NCBI GenBank assembly: GCA_014529385.2
Contig: CM043945.1
Coordinates: forward strand, 95,332,112 to 95,396,111
Length of the DNA stretch: 64,000 nucleotides
Source of the DNA: Adiantum capillus-veneris
Taxonomy: Eukaryota; Streptophyta; Polypodiopsida; Polypodiales; Pteridaceae
Reading direction: 5' to 3'
Positions 39,716 to 50,860 of this stretch are shown here, in pieces. The notes beneath the pieces are model-generated. The model made no database searches. It had not been told where the DNA came from and saw only the letters and a list, made by a program, of their open reading frames with translations. A program made the position numbers and the translations under genes. Positions within the stretch are counted from its first letter, which is position 1. Every line of letters starts with the position of its first letter.

Positions 39716-39977
39716 ATTGGTAGCAGACTTGGGAATCAAAGTAGATATGCGAGAGTTATATTGTGATAGTCAAAGTGGTATACAATTGGCAAAGAATCCA
39801 GTGTTCCATTCGAAGACTAAGCATATTGATGTGAAATATCACTTCATTAGGGAAGTACTTGAAGACAAGCAGATACAACTGATGAAGATCCACACCAAGG
39901 ACAATCCTCCTGATCTCCTCACAAAGGGACTTCCAGGAGAGGGCTTTGTGCATTGTGAGTTATTGGGCATTGGATAG
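39687..39977 (+). pseudogene. Copia RNase H, N-terminal half deleted (element 1)
   Basis: Starts after the TRPDIAFAVG block, but the following ~100 residues, which should carry the chromatin-like VDADWAG and TEAEY catalytic blocks, are missing. The frame passes directly to WLGRLVADLGI, then LYCDSQSGIQLAKNP, HIDVKYHFIRE and DLLTKGLPG. So the first catalytic Asp and Glu of RNase H are lost by an internal deletion at about 39,705-39,715. The element ends at the purine tract 40,021-40,031. Confidence 0.88.
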
Positions 39978-40031
39978 ATGGCAGCCATTTACAGTTACTT
40001 AAAGTGCCACATTGGACTTTAAGTGGGAGGT

Positions 40032-40203
40032 TGTTGGGATTAAAGCCCAAGTGGCCTCTTATACGGATATGGCCGGTCGTCCACCTAACTCGCTTATCAC
40101 TAACTCTTTGTATATACTGACATATACTTGTGTGAATAATAAGATTTGGGAGATAACCCTTCAACGAATTCTCTGTGTACTGTGTAAGCTCTCTGTCTGT
40201 GTA

Positions 40204-40275
<72 letters not shown>

Positions 40276-40303
40276 CTGATCTAAGCTCCGCTCCGCGACT
40301 TCA
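40032..40303 (+). repeat. 3' LTR of copia element 1
   Basis: Same ends as the 5' LTR, differing by scattered substitutions. The TG run is shorter (about 40,205-40,250) and is followed by a (GA)n run (40,250-40,275) absent from the 5' LTR. Confidence 0.95.
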
Positions 40304-40304
40304 G

Positions 40305-40973
40305 GAAAGGTCTTCCTAATATGATTTTGTAATTGAGTTTTTTTCCAAAGTCTACTATGGCAAAAGTGTGTTGATATTCAATTCCATAGGAATTAACTAT
40401 CACTTTTTCAAGCAGTCCTAATGGTCTTTCAATGTGTCCATCAGCCAATTGCAATTTTATTCGAGTTTGTCTAATGGCTGGTTATCCCCAGGATTCGTAT
40501 ACTGCTTTCGTGGCTATGGCTATGCCTACCCCACTATTCAGTATTTCCATGGTTTCTATGTCAATATATTCACTTGAAGGGTTGTGTTTCCTTCTTCCCC
40601 TTCGTAGTATTCTCCAAATTTGTTCATTGAAACAGATCGAATCTCTTTGTTATTCATCTCGTATTTTAATTTCCCATAGTCCTGTTATTCCCACCTTCTC
40701 TAGAGTTCTCTGTAGATCATTCCATAGATATGGCCTAATTTTCAGTAGTTCGCTCAAAGTAAGAGTGCATCGGATGGGTTTAGACATGATTGAATGAATG
40801 TTGTCTACTTCTAGGGTTTGTTCTGCTCTTTTTACTTGAGCAGTCTTACACACTATGGATTCATCTTTGTTATCTCCCAAGTAAGAGGGTAGTGTTTTCA
40901 AGGTCAATGGTTTAGACATCCTTGAAGCTTCAGATCCACAATCCCCAAACAAGGATTGTACATCCATGTCCAT
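40305..40973 (-). pseudogene. Gag-proximal retropepsin of gypsy element 1, interrupted by copia insertion
   Basis: Reading minus, KPIRCTLTLSELLKIRPYLW opens the region. The active site reads EILNSGVGIAIATK, so the usual D-S/T-G has Asn in place of Asp. LQLADGHIERPLGLLEKV and NYKIILGRP follow, which is the typical strand and ILGRP end of plant gypsy proteases. The copia insertion cuts the motif right after this point, and the remaining residues (MRQVQLIQEL...) resume at 34,980. A stop near 40,483 also interrupts it. The N-terminal part overlaps sequence with no known domain. Confidence 0.75.
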
Positions 40974-41484
40974 ATCAGGAGGTTGATTGTCTAACCAAAC
41001 TTCCTCTATAGGAGCTGACTTCAGAGTTAGGCTCCCATCATTAATCTCTCTTAATTTTTCTATGAGTGTCTTGGCCAGTCTTCTTCTACGAATGGAATTT
41101 TGTCTAAGGCATCTTCGCTGTCCGGCAATATAAGTTCTGGCATTTTTGTTTCAAGGTGGGGTTCTACCACCACTTCATATTTTTCTTTATTGTCTCTCAC
41201 CACAATCTCCTCAGGTTTCGCCATACTTTCAAGCTTGATTTTTTGTTTTTCAAGCAACTCTTGCGTGATTCTTACCCATTTTGATAAGATTCAAGCTTAG
41301 CTGCTTCCATGTCTGGAGAAGGATAGTTTTTCCATTTGTTTTTCATGTTTTCGCCTGCTTTAAGTATCACTCGATAGGCTTCCAAGGCTGCATTAATAGG
41401 CTCAAAATTTTATCAACCAAAATTGATCCTCCAGATTTCACGATGGTCTCCTTGATTTCGCTTCCGGTTTTCTTTCACCTTTTC
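40974..41484 (-). pseudogene. Gag-protease linker of gypsy element 1
   Basis: Acidic, lysine-rich frames (for example 41,257-41,060, MLEKQKIKLESMAKPEE) with stops. No domain recognised; position between the gag zinc knuckles and protease makes it polyprotein linker. Confidence 0.5.
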
Positions 41485-43256
41485 CTATGATAGCTTCTTT
41501 GCTTTCTCCTCGATTTCAGCCCTTTGTTTTTGTTTCCTCATCTCATACCTTTTGTTCCTGCTTCTTTTGGTCTTTTGAGAAGGAATTTTTGTATTTTTCG
41601 AATCATCAAAGGAGTTACGTTTCTTTTTCTTAGCCTGGGCTCTGGTGATTACCTTGATTGGAACAATTGGTTCACTCTCAGATGAGCTACTATGTATCAC
41701 TTGGACTACGTTCACTACTGTTATACCCTTGTTTAAAGGATTTTTTGGACAATCTTCCGGGAAGTGTCCTCCCTTTTTGCAACATTGTATGCAATAAGCT
41801 TCGACTGACTTGAGGTTCTTGTCAGGCTCTCGGCATTCATTTTTCCAATGATCATTTGCACCACAGTTATGATCGTTTCCAGTTCTTGACTTAATCATGG
41901 GTCTTACCATAGGAGGTCTGACACCTTGATTAGCCACATAGTACATTGGTGCAAGCTCTGGTGTAGCATAAGTCACAGGTTCTTCCATTGGTGGTAGATG
42001 TGAATTATACCAATCTCCTACCATTACTGTAGATGGACTAGGCTCAGCATAGGGTGTAACAGGCACTAGTGCTTGTTCATCTATGACTCCCTTTGGATGC
42101 ATGTACTTTATAGGCACTTCATTATGTTCCGAATATGGAGGTTGTTGACCCAACACGGGTTGAGGTCTTTCCATACCCATCGGTGGTCTTTGAGCTGGGG
42201 CCATATTAGGCTGATATCTGATAGGTCCTCTCATAGGTGCTTTTTGCATGTTATTCATCATGTCATTCATATGAATGTACTGAACATTCCCATCATACTT
42301 TGGTTGGTAATAGCACTCATTGGTCTCATGGTTGGTCCATTTACCCTCGATTTCACACCATTTTTGCGGCCTAATTGGTTGTCCATGTTAAGGTATCCCT
42401 TATCCTGGTCCTCTCATAGGTGCTTTTTGCATGTTATTCATCATGTCATTTATCCTTTTGAGCATGTCTTCTATGGTTGAAAGCAGTGCTGCAGCATCCG
42501 TTCCCACTTGAGTTGGTTTAGTGGATGTTTTTTTCTCGCTTTGGTTATCTTTAGGGACATCTTCTTTGTTGAAGATATCACAATTGTCTCCTAAATCAAT
42601 AGCATCTGACACACACTCTTCTAGGGTTGTATGCTTCTTGCTATACAGTATAGCATGAAGTTCTTTGTTTAACAATCCCTCTAGAAACAATGATATTAGT
42701 CGTTCTTTTGCATGTATCTCTAGCTCTGGGCATCTTACAATGTATTGTTTCATTCGAGTTGCACAATCCCTATCAGACTCACCTTGTTTTTATTTAAAAC
42801 TGTAGATTTGAGCTACCGTATTGTGTTTGATCCCCGTTTTTGGACAAGCAGCTACAAATCCTTGAGCTAATGTATTCAAATCCATGATCGACCTCGGTGG
42901 AATGTTTTGGAACTATGTTAATGTTTTTCCTTCTAATGTCATTCCAAACCCCTCGAATTGAGTATGGAAATCGAATATGCGTTCTGCTCTTAGCACTTGC
43001 TTAAAGCTTGCTAACTGGTCATAGGGATACTCAGATCCATCGTATTTTTTGACCCATTTATGAAAATCAACTAGTATGACACGTCTATTTGGTTCAACTC
43101 CCGGTCTCCTGGCAGTTGGTCCAGTTTCGAGTCCTTCAAACCAGTCTGTTGGAAATAGTGACTCATGTAGCCCTGGACTGGCTTTAGTGTCACCCGGTTT
43201 TCTTCGTGATGAGGTGGTTTTTGGTTTATTAACATTAATCTCAGAAGATCTCTCAC
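41485..43256 (-). pseudogene. Ty3/gypsy gag (element 1, broken)
   Basis: The capsid end lies at 42,753-42,400 (RLISLFLEGLLNKELHAIL, DAIDLGDNCDIF). Downstream, a proline/methionine-rich linker leads to two zinc knuckles: a degenerate HNCGANDHWKNEC and CIQCCKKGGHFPEDC near 41,745-41,880. A basic tail (TRAQAKKKKRN ... MRKQKQRAEIEEKAKK) ends at 41,485. The segment DMMNNMQKAPMRGP is present twice, at about 42,235-42,275 and 42,412-42,450, from a ~180-bp duplication. The N-terminal part above 42,760 is stop-rich. Confidence 0.8.
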
Positions 43257-43514
43257 GTTATTCTTCTCTTGGAATAGTTTCTGGTCCTTGGCCCAATATC
43301 CAATCCCTTTTGGAGTATCCTTGGTATTTGGTTTGTTCCACCTCCTCAGGAGTCATCATAGCAAAGTTGTTGTTATAACAATCCCTAAACAAGTAGGTTG
43401 GTAGATCTGCTAAATTGGGGTGTAATTTTTGGGCGAGAAATTTTTGGTGAGTGCTTTTTAAGGATCGGGCGAGCGAATTCTCAAAACAAGGGATAATCTA
43501 TCCATCTATCTCTC

Positions 43515-43575
<61 letters not shown>

Positions 43576-43955
43576 TAAAATTTGATTGTTGGTTCACGGC
43601 CAATGGTTCACGACCAACTTACATTTAAAAAAATACCACCATGGATGCATTCAATACACTATTAATAAGACAAACAGAAGTTCCTTACACGCAATTATAG
43701 TGTATTTCATATAGCAAATCCCAAATCTATGTGTTCCATTGCATCAAAAGTAAATACATATGGGGGGGGACACATCATGGGTGAGGTGGATGAAAGAAGG
43801 GTGGTGGGGGGCCATATGCTCAGGGAGGAAACAAAGGTCGTGCGAACGTGGGCAATGCACCAAATGGTGGGGGAACTCCTCCAAATGACAGAGGGTACGA
43901 ACTATATGTGGGGGGGGGGCTGTAGGTAGTGAAAGAGTCAACTCCGGGCAGGGCC
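43257..43955. other. Non-coding with (CT)n microsatellite
   Basis: A (CT)n run lies at 43,508-43,573 with one CCC interruption. At 43,430-43,480 the words GGTGAGTGCTTTTTAAGGA and GCGAGCGAATTC resemble sequence near 59,375-59,435 on the other strand. G-runs (GGGGGGG) occur at 43,762 and 43,910. Nothing coding recognised. Confidence 0.5.
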
Positions 43956-46900
43956 TCAGATGTGGAGGCAATGAATGCAGTGAGAGATGGTCCAGTTGCA
44001 TGCCAAAACTGGGGCCGTGAAAGTGGGATACGGAGCTGCTACTGCCCCGCCCTGACTGTTGATGAGTGGTGTCGGGAAAGGTGGCTCGAGCGGATGAAGC
44101 CCCTCTATCACCTGCTTCGGTTGCTCAGTTACCTGAGCTCTATCACTCCTATGAAACATCAATGTCGAGCCTAAATCAGAAGGTAGGCACTGAGCTGGCT
44201 CTAGACAAGCACTGAAAACTGACCAATCCTTCTCACAACTGATGCAATGCCTGCGTAGTAGTAAACATTGTGTTGCCAATGTCCCCACTCCTACAAAACA
44301 ATCCAACACAGCATCTCCCATGTCTGTGAAGGTACCTAGTATCCATCTACAAAAAAAAAAAGTAATCTTTAGATTTGTTATACCTATAATTTTATACGAA
44401 CATGAAGAAAAACTTCCAAAAAGGTTTCTACCACCTGGCAAACATTGGACTCCTCTCAACACCTCTACGATAAGGCCTGCACATACGATCAAGCATCCAG
44501 TGTGTGGAATCTGAACCTGGTAGCTTCTCCCATAACATGTCATCATCTGCAGAGAAGCCACATACATTTGCTACACTCTCTCCATCCACTCGATCATACC
44601 TCGGAAGCCGACACCCACCGGTTCTAGGGGGTGTAAAAATGACCAACAACAAAGTACCAACCTAAAAATAACAGTAAAACGTTGTTATTTTGAAATGAAA
44701 ACATTGAAGTTACTATTCAATATCGAAACAAAGAATAACATACCCCCTCTACATAGTCCTGAACAGTCGTGCAACTAGACTCCGGCAGCCATATGTACAA
44801 TATCCTCAACAACTGGAAACGTGCTCCCTCTGCCTTCGAAGTGACAATGGATAGATGTTCTGCACAACATGTCACCACAACCATGCCATCAACCAAAAGA
44901 AACTCAGTTTCCAGAAGGAATGCAACATCCACAAGCTCACTATCCCATTGGTTCCATAAAGGAACCCCACCCGTGCTAGCTGCATGTGGCCTAGTGTGTA
45001 AGGGAAAGGCCATGTACATCAAACGTACGCCACCCATTCTCAAGCTGGGGTTCATATGCCCTGTTCCTGATAGAGAGCCCAAGAATCTACGTTGTGATTG
45101 CATAGAACTGCATGCAATCTTTGTTAGCACTAAAATTGTGGACATAACTTTGATTGTAAATTAGCGTCGCTTACCTGTCATTGCACAACACATCTGGAAT
45201 AGCTTTTGCCAAGCACTTGACACTAGCATGCAATGCAAGGTGACATGGCTCTACATGCATATTTGTATGTAGCAGCATAAGATCAAATATATCTTTCAAG
45301 CAATGATAAAGAGAACAACACAACATTAACCATTTTCACGTACCTTGAGGGTTTTTTGCCACAACTGTGGCCATGTGTGATAGGTCCTCTGTAGCCCTGC
45401 CATGTGATGGTGAACATGGAGGGGACTCCTGGATGCCCCCTATTGGTCTTGGAGTGAAGGAAAGTGTCGGTACACTGTGGCTCATAGCACCAAGGCTATG
45501 AGCACTATCACTGACTTCTACAGAATACTCCTCAACCAAATGCTTGCTCTCACTATCACTAGAAACAACAACCCTCTTCTTTCTCTTCCCACATTTCCGG
45601 TCATCCAATGGTGCTTGCGGGTGTTTCTGTTTCTTTTTGTCCGGTTTCTTTGATGTGTTTGGAGATAGAGCATCCTCTATCACAACGGATTTCTTCCGTG
45701 ATGCAGTATGCTCCGCTATTAATTAAAAAATAACAGTTATTGAGCCCATGCTGTATTGCAGCATGGCAAAGGTAAAAACTATATAGTATGATACCTATGT
45801 ATAGTGCTTCCTCTTCGGGTGGGTACTCCTTGTCCGGGTAGTCTATCCACCAAGGACACTTGAGCCATGCTCCCTTTGGCCGCAAGTCGTCTATCCACTC
45901 GTCAGCATAGAAGCCCGTCTCCTCTTTCTCCGACATGCACCATGCATCACTGGGGTGCTCGAGAATGGGGAAGACAAGAGCATCTCTCCACCATCTACAA
46001 GACAGACCACAATGTTTTGAGCCACCGAGAATAAGATTAGTGTATCCTACTACATTCTTAATTTGTCAATTAAAGATGTCAAACCTGTACAATAAGCGTC
46101 ATGCCATGCAAGCAAAGTGGGTTTGCTCTTCGGGATCTTGCGTGGACTTGATCCGAGCACTCCACTTCTTGAAGGCCTTGTCAAAGTGCTTCCGTCTATA
46201 TATCAGTAATGTGTGGGCAAGTGTGCAACCATGCCTACTTTCAGCTTTCTCGTGTTGGATAGCAACATTATGATTCTCGCCCTCCATTTTCTCGGCCATC
46301 TCAAGCACTCCCCTCCAACAAATAATAGGTCACAAGTTAGATTATCAACAAATTGCTAGCTGGTGCACATAATCACTAAATCTAACCTTTCCAATTGCCA
46401 CCAATACACGTGATATCAAAGCCACTGAATCCAGGCCTTCTCCGTCAACCCTATGCCATTCTCCTTCAAGGATGCATCACCACCTTGGAGCAAATCAATC
46501 AAGCGGCACTTCCTAGCAAAGGAAAAGCGAGACATATTTTTCATTGCTACATAATAAAAAGAGAAAGATATCAAATGGTTTAAATGACATTTACTTACTC
46601 TTTTGGGCTAATGCATGCACGTGCAACCTCTACCACTCTCGAGGGTGTCATTTTGGTGGTCTTCTCGCCCCAACTTGTAAATGATATACATTTCTCGAAA
46701 AAATCGTTGCTATCTCAAGCCCTTTGCAATGGTTGCTATCTCAAGCCCTTTGCACGTGAAATATTGCTCTGTTTGAGATAGCGCTAGATTGATACTTTCC
46801 TCGTATACGTCAGGTGCCAACTCGTAGTGAAAACTCCCTTTGATGGCAGCCCTTCCATTTTACTACTATACATAGCATTGAACTCTTCCTATCATTTGCC

Positions 46901-47990
46901 AAGGACTCAATCAAAATACACATAATAAGATTTCGCAATCAAAACATATTCTCATTTAGCATTGGTTTCAAGCATACCTTCCAAATGAGTTGCGCAAGGA
47001 CAGCCATTGGTAATTTTAGCCACTTTGATTTGTTTGGACCCCTAAATTCAAAGCCCTTTCTGCTGCCAGACGTGCTCTTTTGGAAAATTTCTGCAAAAGT
47101 GAAGTAGGGTCCGCCAACCCTAGCTTTCTCATCATGAAAATATCATGAGCAGTTGTGTGAGGCACTGAAACCCTTGGGGCCCTGTTTAACACTCGATTGT
47201 AATTTACATTGTCAAAAAAAAAAAGATGCATTTATATTCGCAAAAAAACAGTTGGTCTTACCTATTGATCATTCTCAAAACCAATAGAAACTCCGTTGTC
47301 TCATGGGGTTCAAAATCAACAAGAATGCACTCCACCTTTGGTGCCTTCTCAATTGGGATGTCATTCTCATTCATCCACCGCATCCATGCCTCCAATCTGT
47401 GATTACCATCCCAAACCAAAGTACCTCTCGACCATGTGACTAAGCTAGGGGATTTGATGAAGCTCCTCATCCAAATCATATGACATTGCAAGATCTTTCG
47501 AAGTGTGACCATGACGAGAAAATTTCTTATGATCCTCCCCATGAATCCGTTCACTAACAATAAATCTTGCCATGGTTGGTTGGTAGATTTTGTTTGCAAT
47601 GGAGAGTTGCAAGTCCACCACATGGTCATCATGCGTGTGGATGGCGGGGTTTGAAAGAAGTCGACATAGAGGTAAGCGTGGAAGTTTGCCATCGTATGGA
47701 GCTCTATGAGAATCCACCCAACCCAAAGAAATATGATTGTCGACCACATTTCCAAACGCTTCATCTCTTACATCTTCAATTGTGGTAGCAATTTCCATAT
47801 GATGACTCAATCCTCCACTTGATTGTGTTCTTCCATCCACTCCGGTTACGATGGACACAATCTGATCTAAAGAACTCAAGGCTTGAAATTGTTCGGTCTC
47901 TTGGGTGCATCACGGAGGGACTTCTTGCGACGTAGTAACATCAACCTCATCCACGGCACCAGTATTTTTGGATTGATTTCTTGTTCTCAT
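43956..47990 (-). pseudogene. Spliced ParB-like domain plus beta-order DNA (N4/N6) methyltransferase gene, with several lesions
   Basis: Eleven exons can be read on the minus strand: 47,990-47,262; 47,181-46,978; 46,888-46,599; 46,512-46,387; 46,312-46,085; 45,994-45,795; 45,715-45,344; 45,292-45,175; 45,118-44,744; 44,661-44,435; 44,346-43,956. All introns are GT-AG and phases agree at most joins. Exon 1 holds a ParB/Srx-type nuclease-like motif, VWDGNHRLEAWMRW (47,384-47,413). Exons 6-8 are acidic and lysine-rich. Exons 9-11 form an adenine/cytosine-N methyltransferase: a degenerate catalytic block MAFPLHTRP near 45,000 (family DPPY-x-TR), then at the C-terminus AVLDCFVGVGTLATQ (44,270-44,315), the F-x-G-x-G cofactor motif. 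Catalytic block before cofactor motif is beta-class order. Lesions: TGA at 47,910, 46,416 and 46,099, and frameshifts near 47,450, 47,080, 46,820 and 45,055. Substrate is unknown. Confidence 0.75.
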
Positions 47991-48160
47991 ACTTGCGCGA
48001 AAGAATTAAAGAAGATAAATATAAGTATGACTTATGAGAAATTGTAACTAAGAGTTTGAGAAAGATAAGTAAGCAAAAGAAGACTTGACAGAGAGAGGTC
48101 TGTGCAATACAAGAAAATAGAGATGAGGAAAGATAGAGAAATGAAAAGAGTGTGTCAATG

Positions 48161-48172
48161 CTCTTTATAAAG
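48161..48172 (-). promoter_or_regulatory. TATA box of the ParB-methyltransferase gene
   Basis: CTTTATAAAGAG on the minus strand, about 170 bases upstream of the ATG at 47,990. The interval is pyrimidine-rich with no upstream ATG in good context, like a plant 5' leader. Inferred from sequence only. Confidence 0.5.
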
Positions 48173-48219
48173 CTTTTAAATTGTATTAATTAAAATTATT
48201 TTTTAATTTAATTAATTTG

Positions 48220-48369
48220 AATGTGTGTGTGTGAGAGATGGGTGAAGGTGTGTGTGTGTGTGCATGCACGCACGTGTGTGTGTGCACATGTGCATGTCTG
48301 TGGGCTTGTGTGTGTTGGCGTGTGCATGTGTGTGTGCCACACACAACATGCACACATGCGCTAGCGTGT
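48220..48369. repeat. TG/CA-rich array, left part (split by copia element 2)
   Basis: Alternating purine-pyrimidine sequence with GTGTGGGCTTGTGTGTGTT and GCCACACACAACATGCACACATGCGC, words that recur at 53,775-53,845 on the other side of the copia element. So the array was one unit before the insertion. Confidence 0.85.
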
Positions 48370-50202
48370 TGTTAGATTTAGGGTTGCAGAGAAACGCACA
48401 CAGCTTGAAGAAGACGAAGGAAGCTCAAGGCACACAATAGAGAGTGTGTTTCTTAGTATGCTATGGAAAGATAGATAGCCCTAGAGTGATGGGCGTATAT
48501 ACAATGCTCGGGGGGAAAAACCTCCTAAAGAGGGAAAAAATGCCTCGACGGTCCTAGTGTGTTCACACACATCATGTAACATTTAATGGCCTAATAACTT
48601 ATGTGTAGCGGAAAATTAGCATGAACATAGTGGGCATTTCATTAGAATAGATTCCTAATGAGAATTACAAGAGTGCTTGGGTGGAGAGAGCAACAAAAAG
48701 CATAACACCTAGTTAGATAGCATCGACAATACTTTCAAAAGAGAGAGAAATTAAGCTATTGACAACAGTTGAGGACTGGATTTGCATAGAGCCGGTCCCC
48801 CCTCCAAAAGGCTTTGTATTATGGTTTCTCCCATCAAGAGAGACATTGTACAATACAATTCTTTGTGTTCCTTCAAGACTAGCTAGTGCAATGAAGATGG
48901 AAACTTCATGCACTAAGCAAAACACTAAACAAACACAACTTGAATTATCCCCGTTCTCAGACCCAAGACCTCACACACCTTCGAGGATGGTGAGAGCTAG
49001 CAGGGTATGAGAGTAGATTGAGAGGAAGAAGGAGTATCTTACGAGAAAGATGTACATCTCCTCACATAATCACTCATATGTAACATAGCTTAGCTTAGTA
49101 ATTAGCTTGGTAGAGGAGATGAGCATGCATTGAAGCTTGGCTCTTGGTTGGATTTGCATCCACATGCCAAGAGAGTGTTGATGTAGGCTTCTATCTCACA
49201 AGCTTGGAGTAGGTGATGAGTTCTCCATTAAAGCTTGGGAAGAGATAGTCTTCTCTTTCTTCACACATGAGCTTGTGTGAGTGTGTGTGTGTGTGTGTGT
49301 GATAATGCCTTCCAAAAATCAGCCCCCTCTCTCTCTTGGGCGAGCCCTCTTGCTAATTGCTCTTGCTGAAGCCTCATTGGCCCTCCCCAAGTCAAGCCAA
49401 TTACAATTAAGCAGCATAAGTGATATCCTTCTGACATGTGTCCCCCTTTCCCCTTTTGTGAGAGCTTTAGGTAATTAAATAATTAAACTACACTCTCATT
49501 GGACCCCTTTGCCTCCTGGCCAATAGGAATCAGGCAAGCCATGGGGCTCCTGAATGCTCATTGGTCCCCTTGGGAGATTGCCCAATAGTCTTCTAGAAGA
49601 CTCAATTCTCATTGGTTTCTTTTATTAAATGTTTTTAAATTAATTAAACTAGATTTACTCTAGCTTAATTCTCATTGGTCCACTTCAAGGGCCATCCAAT
49701 AGAAATTGGGCACACCTTGTGGGCATCTGGCCTAGGGAGCTGACATGTGTCCCTCATTCCCTTTGTGTAAAGGGAGCCTGTGTGTGTGTGTGTGTAGCTT
49801 TCTCTCTCATCCCCTACCTTTAGGGCTCGCCCCCTCCCATGTAGGGATGTGCAAAGACTTTTAGGGCACACACAAAGCATCCAATTTTCCCTAGGGTTGA
49901 CCTTTGGACACAACCTTTGAATTTTGGAACCTTAGCATTTTGGAAGTCTTAATGGGCTGAACCTTAGGGTCTTTTTAGCCCATTGTTGCACATGGCTCTT
50001 TTGCAGATGGCCTCCCCTTTGGATCCCTATTTTCCCTCCTTTGGATCCCTACTGTGGCCGGTCTGCTAGCTTAGTCAATATTCTAGCTTTTTCTCCCCTG
50101 GCACTTCCCCACATTAAATGACCAGTTTAATATGAGAAAATCATTTAGGAGAATTAGATATTGATTATTATGACACATCACTACCACATGTATATGGTAA
50201 CA
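48370..50202 (-). repeat. 3' LTR of copia element 2, full length
   Basis: About 1.83 kb, TG...CA ended (minus: TGTTACCATATACATG ... CTAACA). It holds about 1.6 kb (about 48,581-50,179) that the 5' LTR lacks, bordered by the direct repeat ACACATCA. Short TG tracts lie at 49,278-49,301 and near 49,781. No coding function recognised in it. Confidence 0.9.
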
Positions 50203-50277
50203 TACCCCCCCTGGAGTGATGCGGTGAACGAGAGGTAGCACATGAGTAAAGGGAAGTGCCATGCCCTGAGGACATGA

Positions 50278-50860
50278 TCAGTCCACAAAGGGGAGTAAGC
50301 CCAAAGCTTTGCAGAAATCCTCAAGCTTCTCACAAGACAATGCCTTTGTGGAAAGATCTGCAAGGTTGTCCTGTGTTGGCACATAAGCTAAGCTGATCTC
50401 TCCTGCTGAGAGCTTCTCCCTGACATAGTGGTAATGCACCTCAATGTGCTTTGTGCGAGCATGAAAAACTGGGTTCCTCGCAACTGCCAATGTGCTCTGA
50501 CTATCAGTGTAGATAGTGTTGACAGTGTCCTGTCCAACACCCAAATCAGCCATAAGGTGTTAGAGCCTCTCAACCGTAGCTGTGAAGACTACCCTGTACT
50601 CAGCCTCACAACTCGAAGTGGCCACAATAGGTTGCTTCTTGCTCAACCATGTATACATGAACTGCCAAGCATGAAACAAAAACCACTTGTGGACACTCGC
50701 GTGTCAAAACAACCAGCCCAATCTAAATCCAAAAAAGCATGTAAGTCTGGCGGCAATGATCCCCCCTTGGGATAAAACAAGCCAAGATGTAAAGTGCCAC
50801 TAAGGTAGCGGAAAATCCTCTTGACAACCTGCTAATGCTTAGACCTTGGGCTATGCATAA
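50278..50860 (-). pseudogene. Copia RNase H (element 2, broken)
   Basis: Reading minus: LDWAGCFDTRVSTSGFCFML, with Asp at the first catalytic position, then shifted frames, then MADLGVGQDTVNTIYTDSQ, STLAVARNPVFHARTKHIEV and LADLSTKALS, all standard copia RNase H blocks. Frameshifts occur near 50,560 and 50,860. The frame stops at 50,278 and the purine tract and 3' LTR follow. Confidence 0.88.

Larger units (their letters stand above)
34981..40303 (+). mobile_element. Ty1/copia retrotransposon, complete with both LTRs, nested in the gypsy element
   Basis: Two LTRs (34,981-35,266 and 40,032-40,303) bracket a plus-strand gag-pol. The flanks carry GAAAG at 34,976-34,980 and at 40,305-40,309, a 5-bp target duplication with one extra G at 40,304. 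Removing the insert makes the host gypsy protease motif contiguous. The primer site TGGTATCAGAGC (initiator tRNA-Met) is at 35,269-35,280 and a purine tract AAGTGGGAGG precedes the 3' LTR. Coding order gag, protease, integrase, RT, RNase H is copia order. The RT-RNase H region has an internal deletion and several shifts, so it is not autonomous. Confidence 0.95.
29767..43256 (-). mobile_element. Ty3/gypsy retrotransposon (non-chromoviral, Tat/Athila-like), split by a nested copia element
   Basis: Reading minus: gag (43,256-41,485), protease (40,973-40,305, resuming at 34,980 after the nested insertion), spacer (34,807-33,708), RT (33,700-33,130), connection and RNase H (33,109-32,543), integrase zinc domain and core (31,939-31,013), integrase C-terminus (31,026-30,772) and a second retropepsin-like domain (30,771-29,767). 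No chromodomain is present. Many stops and frameshifts make it inactive. The LTRs were not found. The copia element at 34,981-40,303 lies inside the protease, between the GRP of its ILGRP motif and the next residues, so it is younger than this host element. Confidence 0.85.

Noticed and set aside
43085-43120. GGTTCAACTCCC-like word resembling a tRNA T-arm
   Set aside because: No acceptor, D-arm or anticodon stem found around it; it lies inside the gypsy gag region.
44240-44514. Plus-strand frame opposite the methyltransferase exon 11
   Set aside because: It mirrors the coding exon and crosses predicted splice sites; the minus strand has the motif.
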